From JAOUEA01 sp963734685 (lineage in GTDB: Bacteria > Actinomycetota > UBA4738 > HRBIN12): 64,000 bases of DNA. A model generated the notes under the pieces. That model worked only from the letters and a program-made list of their open reading frames with translations, did not search any database and was not told the DNA's origin. The first letter of the stretch is position 1; every line of letters starts with the position of its first letter. Location: positions 620,001 to 684,000 of the forward strand of contig CAVTIC010000007.1 of assembly GCA_963734685.1 (NCBI GenBank). The letters are read 5' to 3'. The position numbers were made by a program, and so were the translations under genes. Shown here piece by piece: positions 23,456 to 31,563 of this stretch.

Positions 23456-24991
23456 ATGTACGGACGGGTCCTGGGCGTGACGGTGCTCGGGGTGGGCGGT
23501 CACCTCGTCACCGTCGAGGCTCACGTCGGCCGTGGGTTGCCCTCGCTCACGCTCACGGGACTGCCCGGCGCAGCCGTGCGCGACGCCTGCGAACGCATCC
23601 GCCCCGCGGTCGAGGGCCAGAGGTTCGAGTGGCCCCTGCGACGGGTCGTGGTCAATCTCGCGCCAGGCAACCTCCGGAAGGAAGGCCCCGGGCTCGACCT
23701 ACCGGTCGCGGTGGGTGTGCTCGCTGCCACGGCGCAGGTGCCCTCGACGCAGGTGGCCCGGTTCGCGCTCGCCGGAGAGCTCTCGCTCAAAGGGGAGCTG
23801 ATGCCTACCCCCGGCATCCTCTCCGTCGCGATCGCGGCGGCGCAAGCCGGCCTCGACGGCGTCGTGGTGCCGGCTGTCAACGCGCTCGAAGCGGCGCAGG
23901 TCGACCGGCTGCAGGTCGTCGCGGCCACGACCCTCGCCGAGGTGGTCGGTTTCCTCCGCGGCACTTGGCAGCCCTCGCCCATCGACGAGGCCTCGCTCGA
24001 GAGCGACGGACCGAGCGGCGTCGATTTCATCGACGTGCGGGGTCAGGCACAGGCCCGCCGCGCCCTCGAGGTCGCAGCGGCGGGCGGCCATAACGTGCTG
24101 ATGGTCGGTTCGCCCGGTGCCGGCAAGACGATGCTCGCGCGGCGCATGACCACGATCCTGCCGAGCCTGTCCAGGGAAGAGGCGCTCGAGGCGACCCAGC
24201 TGCATTCGGTCGCCGGGCTCCTGGCCGGCCGAGGCGTGTTGCGGTCGCGTCCGTTCCGGGCGCCGCACCATTCCATCTCGACCACCGGCTTGCTCGGAGG
24301 AGGCACAGCGTACCTTCGGCCCGGTGAGGTATCGCTCGCACATCACGGCGTGCTGTTCCTCGACGAGTTCACCGAGTTCCGTCGCGACGCGGTCGAGGGA
24401 TTGCGGCAACCGCTCGAGGATGGCGGCGTCGTCGTGACCAGGGCGGTGGGCTCGGTCGAGTTCCCGGCTCGGTTCACCTTGGTCGCTGCCGCGAATCCGT
24501 GCCCGTGCGGGTTCGAGGGCGATCCGCGTCGCCACTGCCGCTGCAGGTCCGATCGTGTGGACCAGTATCGGCAGAAGCTCTCCGGTCCGTTGCTCGACCG
24601 GATCGACCTGCGGTTGCGCGTGCCGCGGCTCACGAAACACGAGTTGATGGGGAGCGGGCACGGTGAAGCCTCGGCCTCGATCCGCGACCGGGTGCAATCG
24701 GCCCGCGATCGGCAGCGCGCACGATGGGCCGATCTCGGGGTAGCGTGCAACGCGCACCTGCCGGGACCGATCGCGCGCCGGCAGGTACGCATGACGATCC
24801 ATGCCGAGCGGCTGCTCGGGGGCGCCGTCGACCAACTCGGTCTCACGGGCCGGGGTTTCGATCGGGCGATCAAGGTCGCCCGCACCGTCGCCGATCTCGC
24901 GCGTGCCGACGTCGTCGATGCCGACCATGTCGCCGAAGCGCTCTCGTATCGCGACGGCGTGGTCCAGGAGGGGCTCACCCGTGCCGGCTGA
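23456..24991 (+). CDS. comM: ComM/YifB-family Mg-chelatase-like AAA ATPase
   Basis: The 511-residue protein has an N-terminal Lon-protease-like S5 fold (MYGRVLGVTVLGVGGHLVTV, PSLTLTGLPGAAV), an AAA+ domain with Walker A GSPGAGKTMLARR and LFLDEFTEF, a zinc-like cluster CPCGFEGDPRRHCRC, and a C-terminal Mg-chelatase domain. ComM is a branch-migration helicase that extends integration of transforming DNA in competent bacteria. It precedes and overlaps dprA by 11 nt, a coupling that strengthens the recombination role. The start is fixed by a leaderless promoter. Confidence 0.93.
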   Translation: MYGRVLGVTVLGVGGHLVTVEAHVGRGLPSLTLTGLPGAAVRDACERIRPAVEGQRFEWPLRRVVVNLAPGNLRKEGPGLDLPVAVGVLAATAQVPSTQVARFALAGELSLKGELMPTPGILSVAIAAAQAGLDGVVVPAVNALEAAQVDRLQVVAATTLAEVVGFLRGTWQPSPIDEASLESDGPSGVDFIDVRGQAQARRALEVAAAGGHNVLMVGSPGAGKTMLARRMTTILPSLSREEALEATQLHSVAGLLAGRGVLRSRPFRAPHHSISTTGLLGGGTAYLRPGEVSLAHHGVLFLDEFTEFRRDAVEGLRQPLEDGGVVVTRAVGSVEFPARFTLVAAANPCPCGFEGDPRRHCRCRSDRVDQYRQKLSGPLLDRIDLRLRVPRLTKHELMGSGHGEASASIRDRVQSARDRQRARWADLGVACNAHLPGPIARRQVRMTIHAERLLGGAVDQLGLTGRGFDRAIKVARTVADLARADVVDADHVAEALSYRDGVVQEGLTRAG

Positions 24992-26147
24992 GCCGCGCCC
25001 GACCCGCCGTTCCGACGTGCCCCGGCGCGCCCTCGATGTGCCGCCGGGGTTCCCCGACGGGTATGCCGGCGGTCCAGGGGCTCGCGACGCCTTGCTCGTG
25101 CTCTCCGCGCTGCGCGGTATCAAGCCTTACCAGCTGCACGAGCTCGCCTGGATCGAGGGCAGCGCTGAAGGGAGTCTGGCGGCGATCCGAGCGGGCGGGG
25201 CCGGCAGCGACTCCGACCAGGAGTGGGCTCGCTCGCTCGATCCTCGGGTCGTGGAGCGAGTGGCCGCGGAGCGCGGGGCACGACTCGTCACGCCCGTCGA
25301 CGCCGAATACCTGCCCGCGTTCCTCGAGCTCCTGCACGATCCGCCGGTCGCGCTCTATGTCTCGGGGCGGAGGCTCACCGACCTGGACGACCGGGTGGCG
25401 ATGGTGGGCGCCCGGAACTGTTCTCCTTTGGGCAACGAGGTGGCCATGAGCATCGGCGCCGGGCTCGGGGGTGTCGGCGCCTGCGTCGTGAGCGGAGCCG
25501 CCAGAGGCATCGATGCTGCCTCGCATCGTGGGGCCCTGGCGGCCGGCGGCACGAGCATCGCGGTGCTCGGTTCGGGGCACGACCTGCCCTACCCGAGAGG
25601 CAGCGCCCAGCTCCTCGAGCGCATCGCGGCTGCCGGCGCGGTGGTGAGTGAGTACGCCCCCGGGGTGGTTGCCGAGCCGTTCCGGTTCCCGGCACGCAAC
25701 AGGCTCGTCGCTGCGCTGGGCCGCGCCATCGTGGTGGTCGAAGGCGCGACGGGCAGCGGTTCGATGATCAGCGTCGATCATGCGCTCGATCTGGGTCGCG
25801 ACGTCTACGCGGTGCCGGGCCCGGTCGCGAGCCCGCTCGCCGAGGTTCCCCTCGCGCTGATCCGCGAGGGTGCCACCATGATCCGGGGGGCCGACGACCT
25901 GCTCGACGACCTCGGGTATGCCGCCCGGCTCCTCGCCGGTCCGCCTCAGAACCTCGACGATGACGAACGCCGCGTTTTCGACGCCCTCGGTGGTGCGGCG
26001 GTGTCCGACGGGATCGCGGCCTCGACCGGGTTGCCGATCCCGACCGTGATCACGGTCCTGCTCTCGCTCGAGCTGAAGGGGCTCGTGCGAAGCGTGGGTG
26101 GCCGGTGGGAGCGTCGGGTCGGTCGAAGTGCCAGCGTCGAGACGTGA
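24981..26147 (+). CDS. dprA: DNA-processing protein DprA
   Basis: DprA loads RecA on incoming single-stranded DNA during natural transformation. The 388-residue protein has the Rossmann-like core (MVGARNCSPLGNEVA, VVSGAARGIDAASHRGAL, AVLGSGHDLPYPRG, FRFPARNRL, TGSGSMISVDHALDLGRDVYAVPG) and a C-terminal winged-helix domain (about 320-385). The GTG at 24981 overlaps comM; an in-frame ATG further upstream lies inside comM and is rejected. A 133-bp spacer with no clear signal beyond AAAGGA follows before xerC. Confidence 0.93.
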   Translation: MPAEPRPTRRSDVPRRALDVPPGFPDGYAGGPGARDALLVLSALRGIKPYQLHELAWIEGSAEGSLAAIRAGGAGSDSDQEWARSLDPRVVERVAAERGARLVTPVDAEYLPAFLELLHDPPVALYVSGRRLTDLDDRVAMVGARNCSPLGNEVAMSIGAGLGGVGACVVSGAARGIDAASHRGALAAGGTSIAVLGSGHDLPYPRGSAQLLERIAAAGAVVSEYAPGVVAEPFRFPARNRLVAALGRAIVVVEGATGSGSMISVDHALDLGRDVYAVPGPVASPLAEVPLALIREGATMIRGADDLLDDLGYAARLLAGPPQNLDDDERRVFDALGGAAVSDGIAASTGLPIPTVITVLLSLELKGLVRSVGGRWERRVGRSASVET

Positions 26148-26280
26148 GGAGCCGATCCTCGGTGGCGGGAAGCTTGCAGCGGGCGCCGGCCGTTGGTAGA
26201 CAGAGGCGGCTCGCGGCCCCACCGGAGCCCCACACCCTCGTCGCGGCGATCCCGTCGGTACGAGGACACGAAAGGACGAC

Positions 26281-27237
26281 GTGCGCCCCGACGACGAGCT
26301 TCCCCCGTCCGAGGCTGAGCTGATCGGCGCGTTCGCGTCGCATCTCGCCCTTGAACGCCACCTGTCCATCCATACGGTCACCGCCTACCGACGCGACCTG
26401 TGTCAGCTCGCCACCTTCCTGCACCGCGGCGGCCGGTCGCTGGCGTCGGCCACCTATCCGCTGCTCCGCAGGTTCCTCGCACAGCAACACACCCTCGGCT
26501 ACGCGCGGGCGACCGTGGCCCGCAAGGTGGGGTCGATCCACACCTTCTACCGATGGGCCGTGGCCGACGGTCGGGTCGTTGACGACCCGTCCCTGCTGCT
26601 CGGCCGCCCCAAGGTCGTCAACCGGCTCCCCACGGTGCTACGCCCACGTGAGGCCGCGGCGCTGGCGGAGGCGCCCTCGGCGACCCGCGAGGGCCTGCTC
26701 GACGCCACGTCGTCCTCCGACCAGATCGAGCGGGCGATCGCCCTCCGAGACGTCGCGGCCCTCGAGCTGATGTACGGCTCGGGCCTGCGTGTGGGCGAGG
26801 TCGCGGGTCTCACCGTCGACCGGGTCGACCTCGAGCGGGGTCGGGTCACGGTGCTCGGCAAGGGCTCGAAGGAGCGAGGGGTGCCGATGTCGGACTACGC
26901 CGTCGAGGCGCTGGGCGTGTTCGTGCGGCACGGGCGTCCCATCCTCGCACCCGCGGGTTCGCGGGAGTTGTTCCACAACCGCCGCAAGAAGCCCTTCAGC
27001 TCCCGCGACATCCGTACGATGGTGGAACGATATGGCGGTACAGTGCTGCCGGGCAGACGGGTGACCCCGCACACCCTGCGGCACTCGTTCGCCACGCACC
27101 TGTTGGAAGGGGGAGCCGACATCCGAGCCGTGCAGGAACTACTTGGGCACGCCAGCGTTGCGACCACGCAGCGCTACACCCACGTCTCCCGCGCTCGGTT
27201 GTTCCAGGCCTACGAGCAGAGTCATCCGAGGGCCTGA
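26281..27237 (+). CDS. xerC: Tyrosine recombinase XerC
   Basis: XerC resolves chromosome dimers at dif together with XerD. The 318-residue protein has the SAM-like N-terminal domain (FASHLALERHLSIHTVTAYRR) and the catalytic domain with Arg in GSGLRVGEVAGL, Lys in GKGSKERGVP, HTLRHSFATHLLEGG, LLGHAS and the nucleophile Tyr in TTQRYTH. The insert ATREGLLDATSSSDQ before the catalytic domain is unusual but short. Context between dprA and whiG matches xerC of Actinobacteria. GTG start with AAAGGA 7 nt upstream; whiG starts 3 nt after the stop. Confidence 0.9.
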   Translation: MRPDDELPPSEAELIGAFASHLALERHLSIHTVTAYRRDLCQLATFLHRGGRSLASATYPLLRRFLAQQHTLGYARATVARKVGSIHTFYRWAVADGRVVDDPSLLLGRPKVVNRLPTVLRPREAAALAEAPSATREGLLDATSSSDQIERAIALRDVAALELMYGSGLRVGEVAGLTVDRVDLERGRVTVLGKGSKERGVPMSDYAVEALGVFVRHGRPILAPAGSRELFHNRRKKPFSSRDIRTMVERYGGTVLPGRRVTPHTLRHSFATHLLEGGADIRAVQELLGHASVATTQRYTHVSRARLFQAYEQSHPRA

Positions 27238-27240
27238 CCG

Positions 27241-28191
27241 GTGAGCCCCGCAAAGAAGACCGCCGCGAAGTCGGCTGGCGCGACCACGGCGAAGGTCGCG
27301 GGAGGCACGGCCAAGGTCGCGCGAAGCACGGCGAAGGCTGCCGGAGGCGCGGCGACCAAAGCGAAGGCGCGGGGGAAGCCTCGTTCGAAGGCCGTGGCCC
27401 CCGTCGATCCCACCGTCACGATCCCGCCGCACGTCGACGACGAGCTCGGTCGGCACTGGCACGGGTTCAAGAGCACCGGCGACAACGAGTCGCGGGAGAA
27501 GCTGATCCTGCATTACGCGCCGCTCGTGAAGTACGTGGCCAGCAGGGTGGCGACCGGCCTTCCCGCGAGTGTCGAACAGGCCGACCTCGTGAGTTACGGC
27601 ATGTTCGGGCTGATCGATGCGCTGCAGAAATTCGAGCCGGGGCGTGGCAACAAGTTCGAGACCTACGCGATCCCGCGCATCAAGGGCGCGATCATCGATG
27701 AGCTCCGTGCGATGGACTGGGTGCCGCGCTCGATCCGGTTCAAGGCCCGCGAGATCGAGAAGGCGCACACCGACCTGGAGGCGATGCTGAAACGTCAGCC
27801 CACGGAACAGGAGATGGCGGAGCGACTCGGCATCACCCGCCGTGAACTCCACGACGTCGTCTCGCAGATCTCGTTCGTCTCCGTGCTCGCGCTCGACGAG
27901 CTAGTGTCGGTGGGAGCCGATCGAGGGGAGCAGGTCTCCCTGATCGACACGCTCGCCGACCGAGGCATCGACCCGACCTCGGGCGTCGAGTCGCAGGAGA
28001 CCCGCGGCCTGCTCGCGGCCGCGATCAACGAACTCTCGGAACGAGAGAAGATCGTCGTCACCCTGTACTACTTCGAAGGCCTCACGCTCGCCGAGATCGG
28101 CGAGATCCTCGGTGTCACGGAGTCACGCGTCTGCCAGATCCACACGAAGGCGGTCGGGGGGCTTCGAGGGCAGCTCACCGAGGTCGACTGA
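27241..28191 (+). CDS. whiG: WhiG/FliA-family RNA polymerase sigma factor
   Basis: Residues about 62-316 closely match Streptomyces WhiG: region 2 (YAPLVKYVASRVATGLP, ADLVSYGMFGLIDALQKFEP, KFETYAIPRIKGAIIDELR), region 3 and region 4 (ISELSEREKI-like LSEREKIVVTLYYFEGLTL, ILGVTESRVCQIHTKAV). WhiG controls early sporulation in Streptomyces and FliA homologues control flagella; which applies here is not known, as no flagellar genes are present. The first ~55 residues are Lys/Ala/Gly-rich like histone H1 tails, unusual for a sigma factor. The true start might be internal, but the GTG at 27241 is 3 nt after xerC. A weak CCCGG/CCGGG hairpin follows the stop. Confidence 0.9.
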   Translation: MSPAKKTAAKSAGATTAKVAGGTAKVARSTAKAAGGAATKAKARGKPRSKAVAPVDPTVTIPPHVDDELGRHWHGFKSTGDNESREKLILHYAPLVKYVASRVATGLPASVEQADLVSYGMFGLIDALQKFEPGRGNKFETYAIPRIKGAIIDELRAMDWVPRSIRFKAREIEKAHTDLEAMLKRQPTEQEMAERLGITRRELHDVVSQISFVSVLALDELVSVGADRGEQVSLIDTLADRGIDPTSGVESQETRGLLAAAINELSEREKIVVTLYYFEGLTLAEIGEILGVTESRVCQIHTKAVGGLRGQLTEVD

Positions 28192-28217
28192 CCTCACCCG
28201 GGAATCCGGGACCGGGG

Positions 28218-28259
28218 GTGACGCGCGTCACGGTCATCGGATGCCGCGCCGCATAGCGT
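28218..28259 (+). promoter_or_regulatory. Composite promoter of the M23/PQQ cassette: GTGA-N6-TCAC palindrome plus -10
   Basis: GTGACGCGCGTCAC (28218-28231) is a perfect palindrome followed by GG and, at exactly the same 20-bp distance as in the comM promoter, CATAGCGT. TAGCGT ends 8 nt before the ATG at 28268. The central four bases differ between the two sites while the arms and the -10 box are identical. Confidence 0.5.
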
Positions 28260-28267
28260 GGCGAGCG

Positions 28268-28768
28268 ATGAGCGTCGTCCGTCCCGCCGTCGCCTGCGTG
28301 CTGGCCGTCACGTCCCTGGCCGCGAGCTCCCCGCCGGCCGACGCTGCGGGTGCATGGCTGTGGCCCGTGACCGGGCCGGTCATCGAGGGGTTCGATCCCC
28401 CGTCCTCCCCGTACGGCAGCGGACACCGTGGCATCGACATCGCAACGGCTGTCGGCACCGAAGTCGTCGCTCCCGACGCAGGCGTGGTGGCGTTCGCGGG
28501 GCCTGTCGGCGGACGGCTCTTCCTCACGATCGACCACGGCGACGGGCTTGAGTCCACATACTCGTGGCTCTCCTCGATCGCCGTCCGTCGTGGCGACGTC
28601 GTCGCGGCGGGACAACCGATCGCGAACTCCGGACCCGGTCATCCGGGCGATCCGATCGCCAACCTGCACGTCGGTGTCCGACTGCACGACGTGTACGTCG
28701 ATCCTCTCGACTACCTGACGGCGCTCGACGTGAGTGCCCTGATCCGGCTGGCGCCGCTGGCTGCCTGA
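28268..28768 (+). CDS. Secreted M23 (LytM-like) domain protein, probably catalytically impaired
   Basis: A signal peptide (about 1-27, ending ADA-A) is followed by a single LytM/M23 domain. Two zinc ligands are visible, His53 and Asp57 in SGHRGIDIA, and the last, His134, in NLHVGV. The His that normally precedes by two residues (HxH) is Asn132, so the catalytic base is missing; related Streptomyces proteins beside rpsB have CLHWG at the same place. It may bind rather than cut peptidoglycan. ATG 28268 is supported by the signal peptide and leaderless promoter; a PQQ-propeller gene follows 51 nt later. Confidence 0.82.
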   Translation: MSVVRPAVACVLAVTSLAASSPPADAAGAWLWPVTGPVIEGFDPPSSPYGSGHRGIDIATAVGTEVVAPDAGVVAFAGPVGGRLFLTIDHGDGLESTYSWLSSIAVRRGDVVAAGQPIANSGPGHPGDPIANLHVGVRLHDVYVDPLDYLTALDVSALIRLAPLAA

Positions 28769-28819
28769 GCACGACGCGAGGTCGATCGCGGTCGGGCCGC
28801 CCGGCGACCGTAGCGGCGG

Positions 28820-30436
28820 GTGGCGGCGGTGCCGTCGGCGTCCGACGTTTACCATGTCGCGGCCTTGCGCACCCCACGTCCACCCGCCGGCGCCCTCCTC
28901 GCCCTCCTCGCCCCGCTGCTAGCGCCATCGGTCATCGGGGGCGTCGCCCTCGCGCAGGTTGACTCGACATGGAGCGAATTCCAAGGCGGGCCCACGAAGG
29001 TCGGTGCCTCCGAGCAGGGGCCGGAACCCGCGTACGTCCAGGTATGGGAGCACCCTGTTGAGCCTGGCGGCCCCGGCGCCCGCTTCGGGCTGTCCGCGCC
29101 GGTCATCGCCGGCGGTCTGGCGATCGCCGTTGGTCCCGAGCAGGTGGTGGCGGTCGACGTCGGCACGGGAGAAGCGGCGTTCGCCGTCGAGCGAGACCTG
29201 GGACCCTCGGTGCCGGGCGCGATCGCCACTCTCGACGGAGCGGAGGCGTTCGTCTACACCCAGGGCTGGGGAACCGGTCCGCCGGACGTGGGTTCGTCCC
29301 CCGACGAGCCCAGCCCGACATCGGGGTCCGATCCGTCCGAGGGCGACGACGCGCAGCCGGCCGACTCGGAGGTCGCCGCCTTCGACCTCGAGACCCAACG
29401 ACCGCTGTGGCCGCCGGTGGCGCTGGAGGCGGTCAGTCGCACGGGGGTGACCATCGACGGCGGCCGAGCGTTCGTCGGCATGAACGGCGGCGCGGTCGCC
29501 GCGGTCGATCTCGCCGAAGGGTCGCTCGCATGGACGCACGATCTCGACGGCCAACTGGTCACCTCGCTCGCCGCCTCCGATGGCCTCGTGATCGTGGGAT
29601 TGCAGGGTGACCGCGACACCGCGCCGGTCATCGTCGCGCTGGACGGGTCCTCGGGCGAGGAACGCTGGCGCCATGAACCGATCGGCGGGGCGACGATCGT
29701 GTCCGCGCCGTCGGTGGCCGACGACCAGGTGCACGCGGTGTTCACCGGACTCTCGGAGACGTCGGTGGTCGCCCTCGACCTCGCGTCCGGTGAGCAGCGG
29801 TGGTCGCAACGGTTGACCGCCGCGTTCGACGTGGTCGCGCCCCCAGTGGTGGCCGGTGGCAGCGTCTACGTGACCGATCCCAGGGGCCAGACCCGCGCGC
29901 TCGATGCAACGACGGGCGAGCAACGATGGGACTTCGCGCAGAACGCGATCGTGCTCAGGACCGTGCCGGTGCTGATCGGGGGGTACCTGCTGGTGCCAGC
30001 ATTCGACGGGGAGCTGGGCGCGATCGAGGTCGCGAGCGGCGAGCTCGTGTGGCGCGGACCCGCCGGCGGATCGCCGCTCCGGTTCCTCGCCGTCGCGGGC
30101 GATCGGCTGATCGCGGTCCGTGGAGCCGCCGGATCCGGATTCGTCGCCTTCGAACACGATCCGCAAGTGACGCTGGTGCGGGAGGCATCGCCGACGACGC
30201 TCGCCCTCGGTCGCATGCTCGGTGCCATGGTCGTCGTGGCCGTACCGCTGCTCGCGCTGGTCCTGTTGCTGGGCTACGCATTGCGTCCTCGCATGGGCTC
30301 CGCGTTCCCGGATGAGCGGGCGAGCGACGACGACGATCCCGACGACGACGACGATCCCGACGACGACGACGATCCCGACGACGACGACGAGCCCGTGCAC
30401 GACCCGTGGGAGGACGACGAGGGGCCTGCGCCATGA
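28820..30436 (+). CDS. Membrane-anchored PQQ-like beta-propeller protein with Asp-rich tail
   Basis: The 538-residue protein has an N-terminal hydrophobic segment (signal or anchor, about 24-45), then repeated propeller blades with motifs such as VVALDLASGEQRWSQ and RALDATTGEQRWDF (PQQ-like/BamB-like repeats), a low-complexity insert at about 155-180, a transmembrane helix near 475-492 and a cytoplasmic tail of DDDDDP repeats. Function is unknown; such propellers are scaffolds. The start is uncertain: GTG at 28820, GTG at 28829, or a TTG at 28866 nine nt after TACCAT. Its stop overlaps the next ATG. Confidence 0.75.
   Translation: MAAVPSASDVYHVAALRTPRPPAGALLALLAPLLAPSVIGGVALAQVDSTWSEFQGGPTKVGASEQGPEPAYVQVWEHPVEPGGPGARFGLSAPVIAGGLAIAVGPEQVVAVDVGTGEAAFAVERDLGPSVPGAIATLDGAEAFVYTQGWGTGPPDVGSSPDEPSPTSGSDPSEGDDAQPADSEVAAFDLETQRPLWPPVALEAVSRTGVTIDGGRAFVGMNGGAVAAVDLAEGSLAWTHDLDGQLVTSLAASDGLVIVGLQGDRDTAPVIVALDGSSGEERWRHEPIGGATIVSAPSVADDQVHAVFTGLSETSVVALDLASGEQRWSQRLTAAFDVVAPPVVAGGSVYVTDPRGQTRALDATTGEQRWDFAQNAIVLRTVPVLIGGYLLVPAFDGELGAIEVASGELVWRGPAGGSPLRFLAVAGDRLIAVRGAAGSGFVAFEHDPQVTLVREASPTTLALGRMLGAMVVVAVPLLALVLLLGYALRPRMGSAFPDERASDDDDPDDDDDPDDDDDPDDDDEPVHDPWEDDEGPAP
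30326..30391 (+). repeat. 18-bp tandem repeat encoding DDDDDP
   Basis: Three units of an 18-bp repeat starting CCCGACGACGACGACGAT (30338-30355, 30356-30373, 30374-30391, last unit ending in GAG) follow a partial unit. They encode an Asp/Pro tail that should be intracellular and strongly negative. Confidence 0.8.
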
Positions 30437-31383
30437 CCAACAAGAACAAGCGTCAGAGGACGCGGAACGCAGGATCACGCGCGCCCGCGCGCTCCGCGTC
30501 CGAGCCGGCACCCCGCCGAGGTCTGCTCGACTCGATCTTCACGCCTCGCACGGCCGGGTCGACCTCGATGCCGAGCATCCGATCGTCGCTCGCCCGCGGA
30601 GTCGTCACGGTCGCCGGCTCGCCGCCGGTCGCGATCACCGCGGTGGTCGTCGTCTCGCTGGAATGGCTGGCTGCCCTCGGGCTCGGATACGAGGGACCGT
30701 TCGCTCTGTTCGCGAACGCCCTCGCGCTGCCACCGGTCGGCACGAGCTTCGACGCGAGCCTGTCCACCGCGCTGTTCGGCCTGCAAGGGGGGTTCTTCGC
30801 GATCCTGGGGTTCGTCGCGTGGCGCGCGGTCGTGCAGGCAGTGCTGGTGGCGATGATCGTCGACGTGCTCCGGACGGGATCGACAGGGCGATGGTCGCTC
30901 ATGCGCGCGGTCGGCGCGCTGCCGACGACGCTCGCGGTCAACGTGGCCGGGGTCGGGCTGCTCACCCTCGCGAGCCTGCTCGGACCGCTACTCGGGCCGG
31001 CGTTCGGGCTCCTGATCCAGATGACGGCCCTCGTCGGTGGGGTCTACGTGTTGAGCTTCGCACCCGTGATCGCGGTCGACGAGCGCCGCCGGCTCTCCGA
31101 TGCGCTGGGACGCTCCGTGCGAGCCGGGCGCATGCCGGGGTCGGGGAACCTCACGCTGGCCGCGATCTACGTGGTCGCGTCGATCGCGTTGCTGGTCGTC
31201 CCGGGCAAGCCCGGGTCCGAGCTCGGGGTCAATCCGAGCGTCGGCGCGTGGGCAACCGTGCTCGTGGCGAACCTCTTGCATGTCGTGATGCAGGCCACGG
31301 TGGCGTTCCGCTACCTCTCCGTGGCCGACGAGGTGCCCGAAGCGCCTCCGCGACGGCAAACCGCTCGCGATCGCCGCCGCTGA
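30433..31383 (+). CDS. Multi-pass membrane protein of unknown function
   Basis: The 316-residue protein has a basic N terminus (MTNKNKRQRTRN) and about five or six hydrophobic segments (roughly residues 64-84, 118-150, 165-195, 200-222, 245-262, 275-295), plus a basic Arg-rich C terminus. I recognise no family motif. The ATGA overlap with the PQQ-propeller gene indicates coupled translation, so the two probably act in one membrane complex together with the M23 protein. Confidence 0.7.
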   Translation: MTNKNKRQRTRNAGSRAPARSASEPAPRRGLLDSIFTPRTAGSTSMPSIRSSLARGVVTVAGSPPVAITAVVVVSLEWLAALGLGYEGPFALFANALALPPVGTSFDASLSTALFGLQGGFFAILGFVAWRAVVQAVLVAMIVDVLRTGSTGRWSLMRAVGALPTTLAVNVAGVGLLTLASLLGPLLGPAFGLLIQMTALVGGVYVLSFAPVIAVDERRRLSDALGRSVRAGRMPGSGNLTLAAIYVVASIALLVVPGKPGSELGVNPSVGAWATVLVANLLHVVMQATVAFRYLSVADEVPEAPPRRQTARDRRR

Positions 31384-31421
31384 TCGCGGACGCCGCCTGC
31401 GGTCGGCCTGCACGGCGCCGC

Positions 31422-31430
31422 TGCTAGACT
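31422..31430 (+). promoter_or_regulatory. Extended -10 element for rpsB-tsf
   Basis: TGCTAGACT matches the extended -10 consensus TGnTANNNT. Transcription would start near 31437, giving a leader of about 127 nt before rpsB. No good -35 box is visible. Confidence 0.45.
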
Positions 31431-31436
31431 CGGTCG

Positions 31437-31563
31437 CGCCGGCGCTCCACGCGCCGAGCTCACACGTCCGGGGACCGCATCGCCGGGGTCCCGCGCTCTC
31501 GAAGGCGGGCCGACGACGGGACGATCCGGGCGGAGGACAACGAAACCGAGAAGGAGGGCATCC
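31437..31563 (+). promoter_or_regulatory. Structured leader of rpsB
   Basis: The leader contains two simple hairpins: GGCGC/GCGCC (31441-31455) and GGGACC/GGTCCC (31471-31476 with 31487-31492). Ribosomal protein S2 represses its own mRNA in other bacteria, so this may be an autoregulatory element, but no known S2 leader motif is recognised. AAGGAGG near 31551-31558 provides the ribosome binding site. Confidence 0.3.

Noticed and set aside
26281..27237. XerC-like gene as a mobile-element integrase
   Set aside because: It lies between dprA and whiG in a conserved order, has matching codon use and no neighbouring mobile genes.
28197..28210. Terminator after whiG
   Set aside because: The CCCGG/CCGGG stem is only five base pairs with no T-run; too weak to list as a feature.
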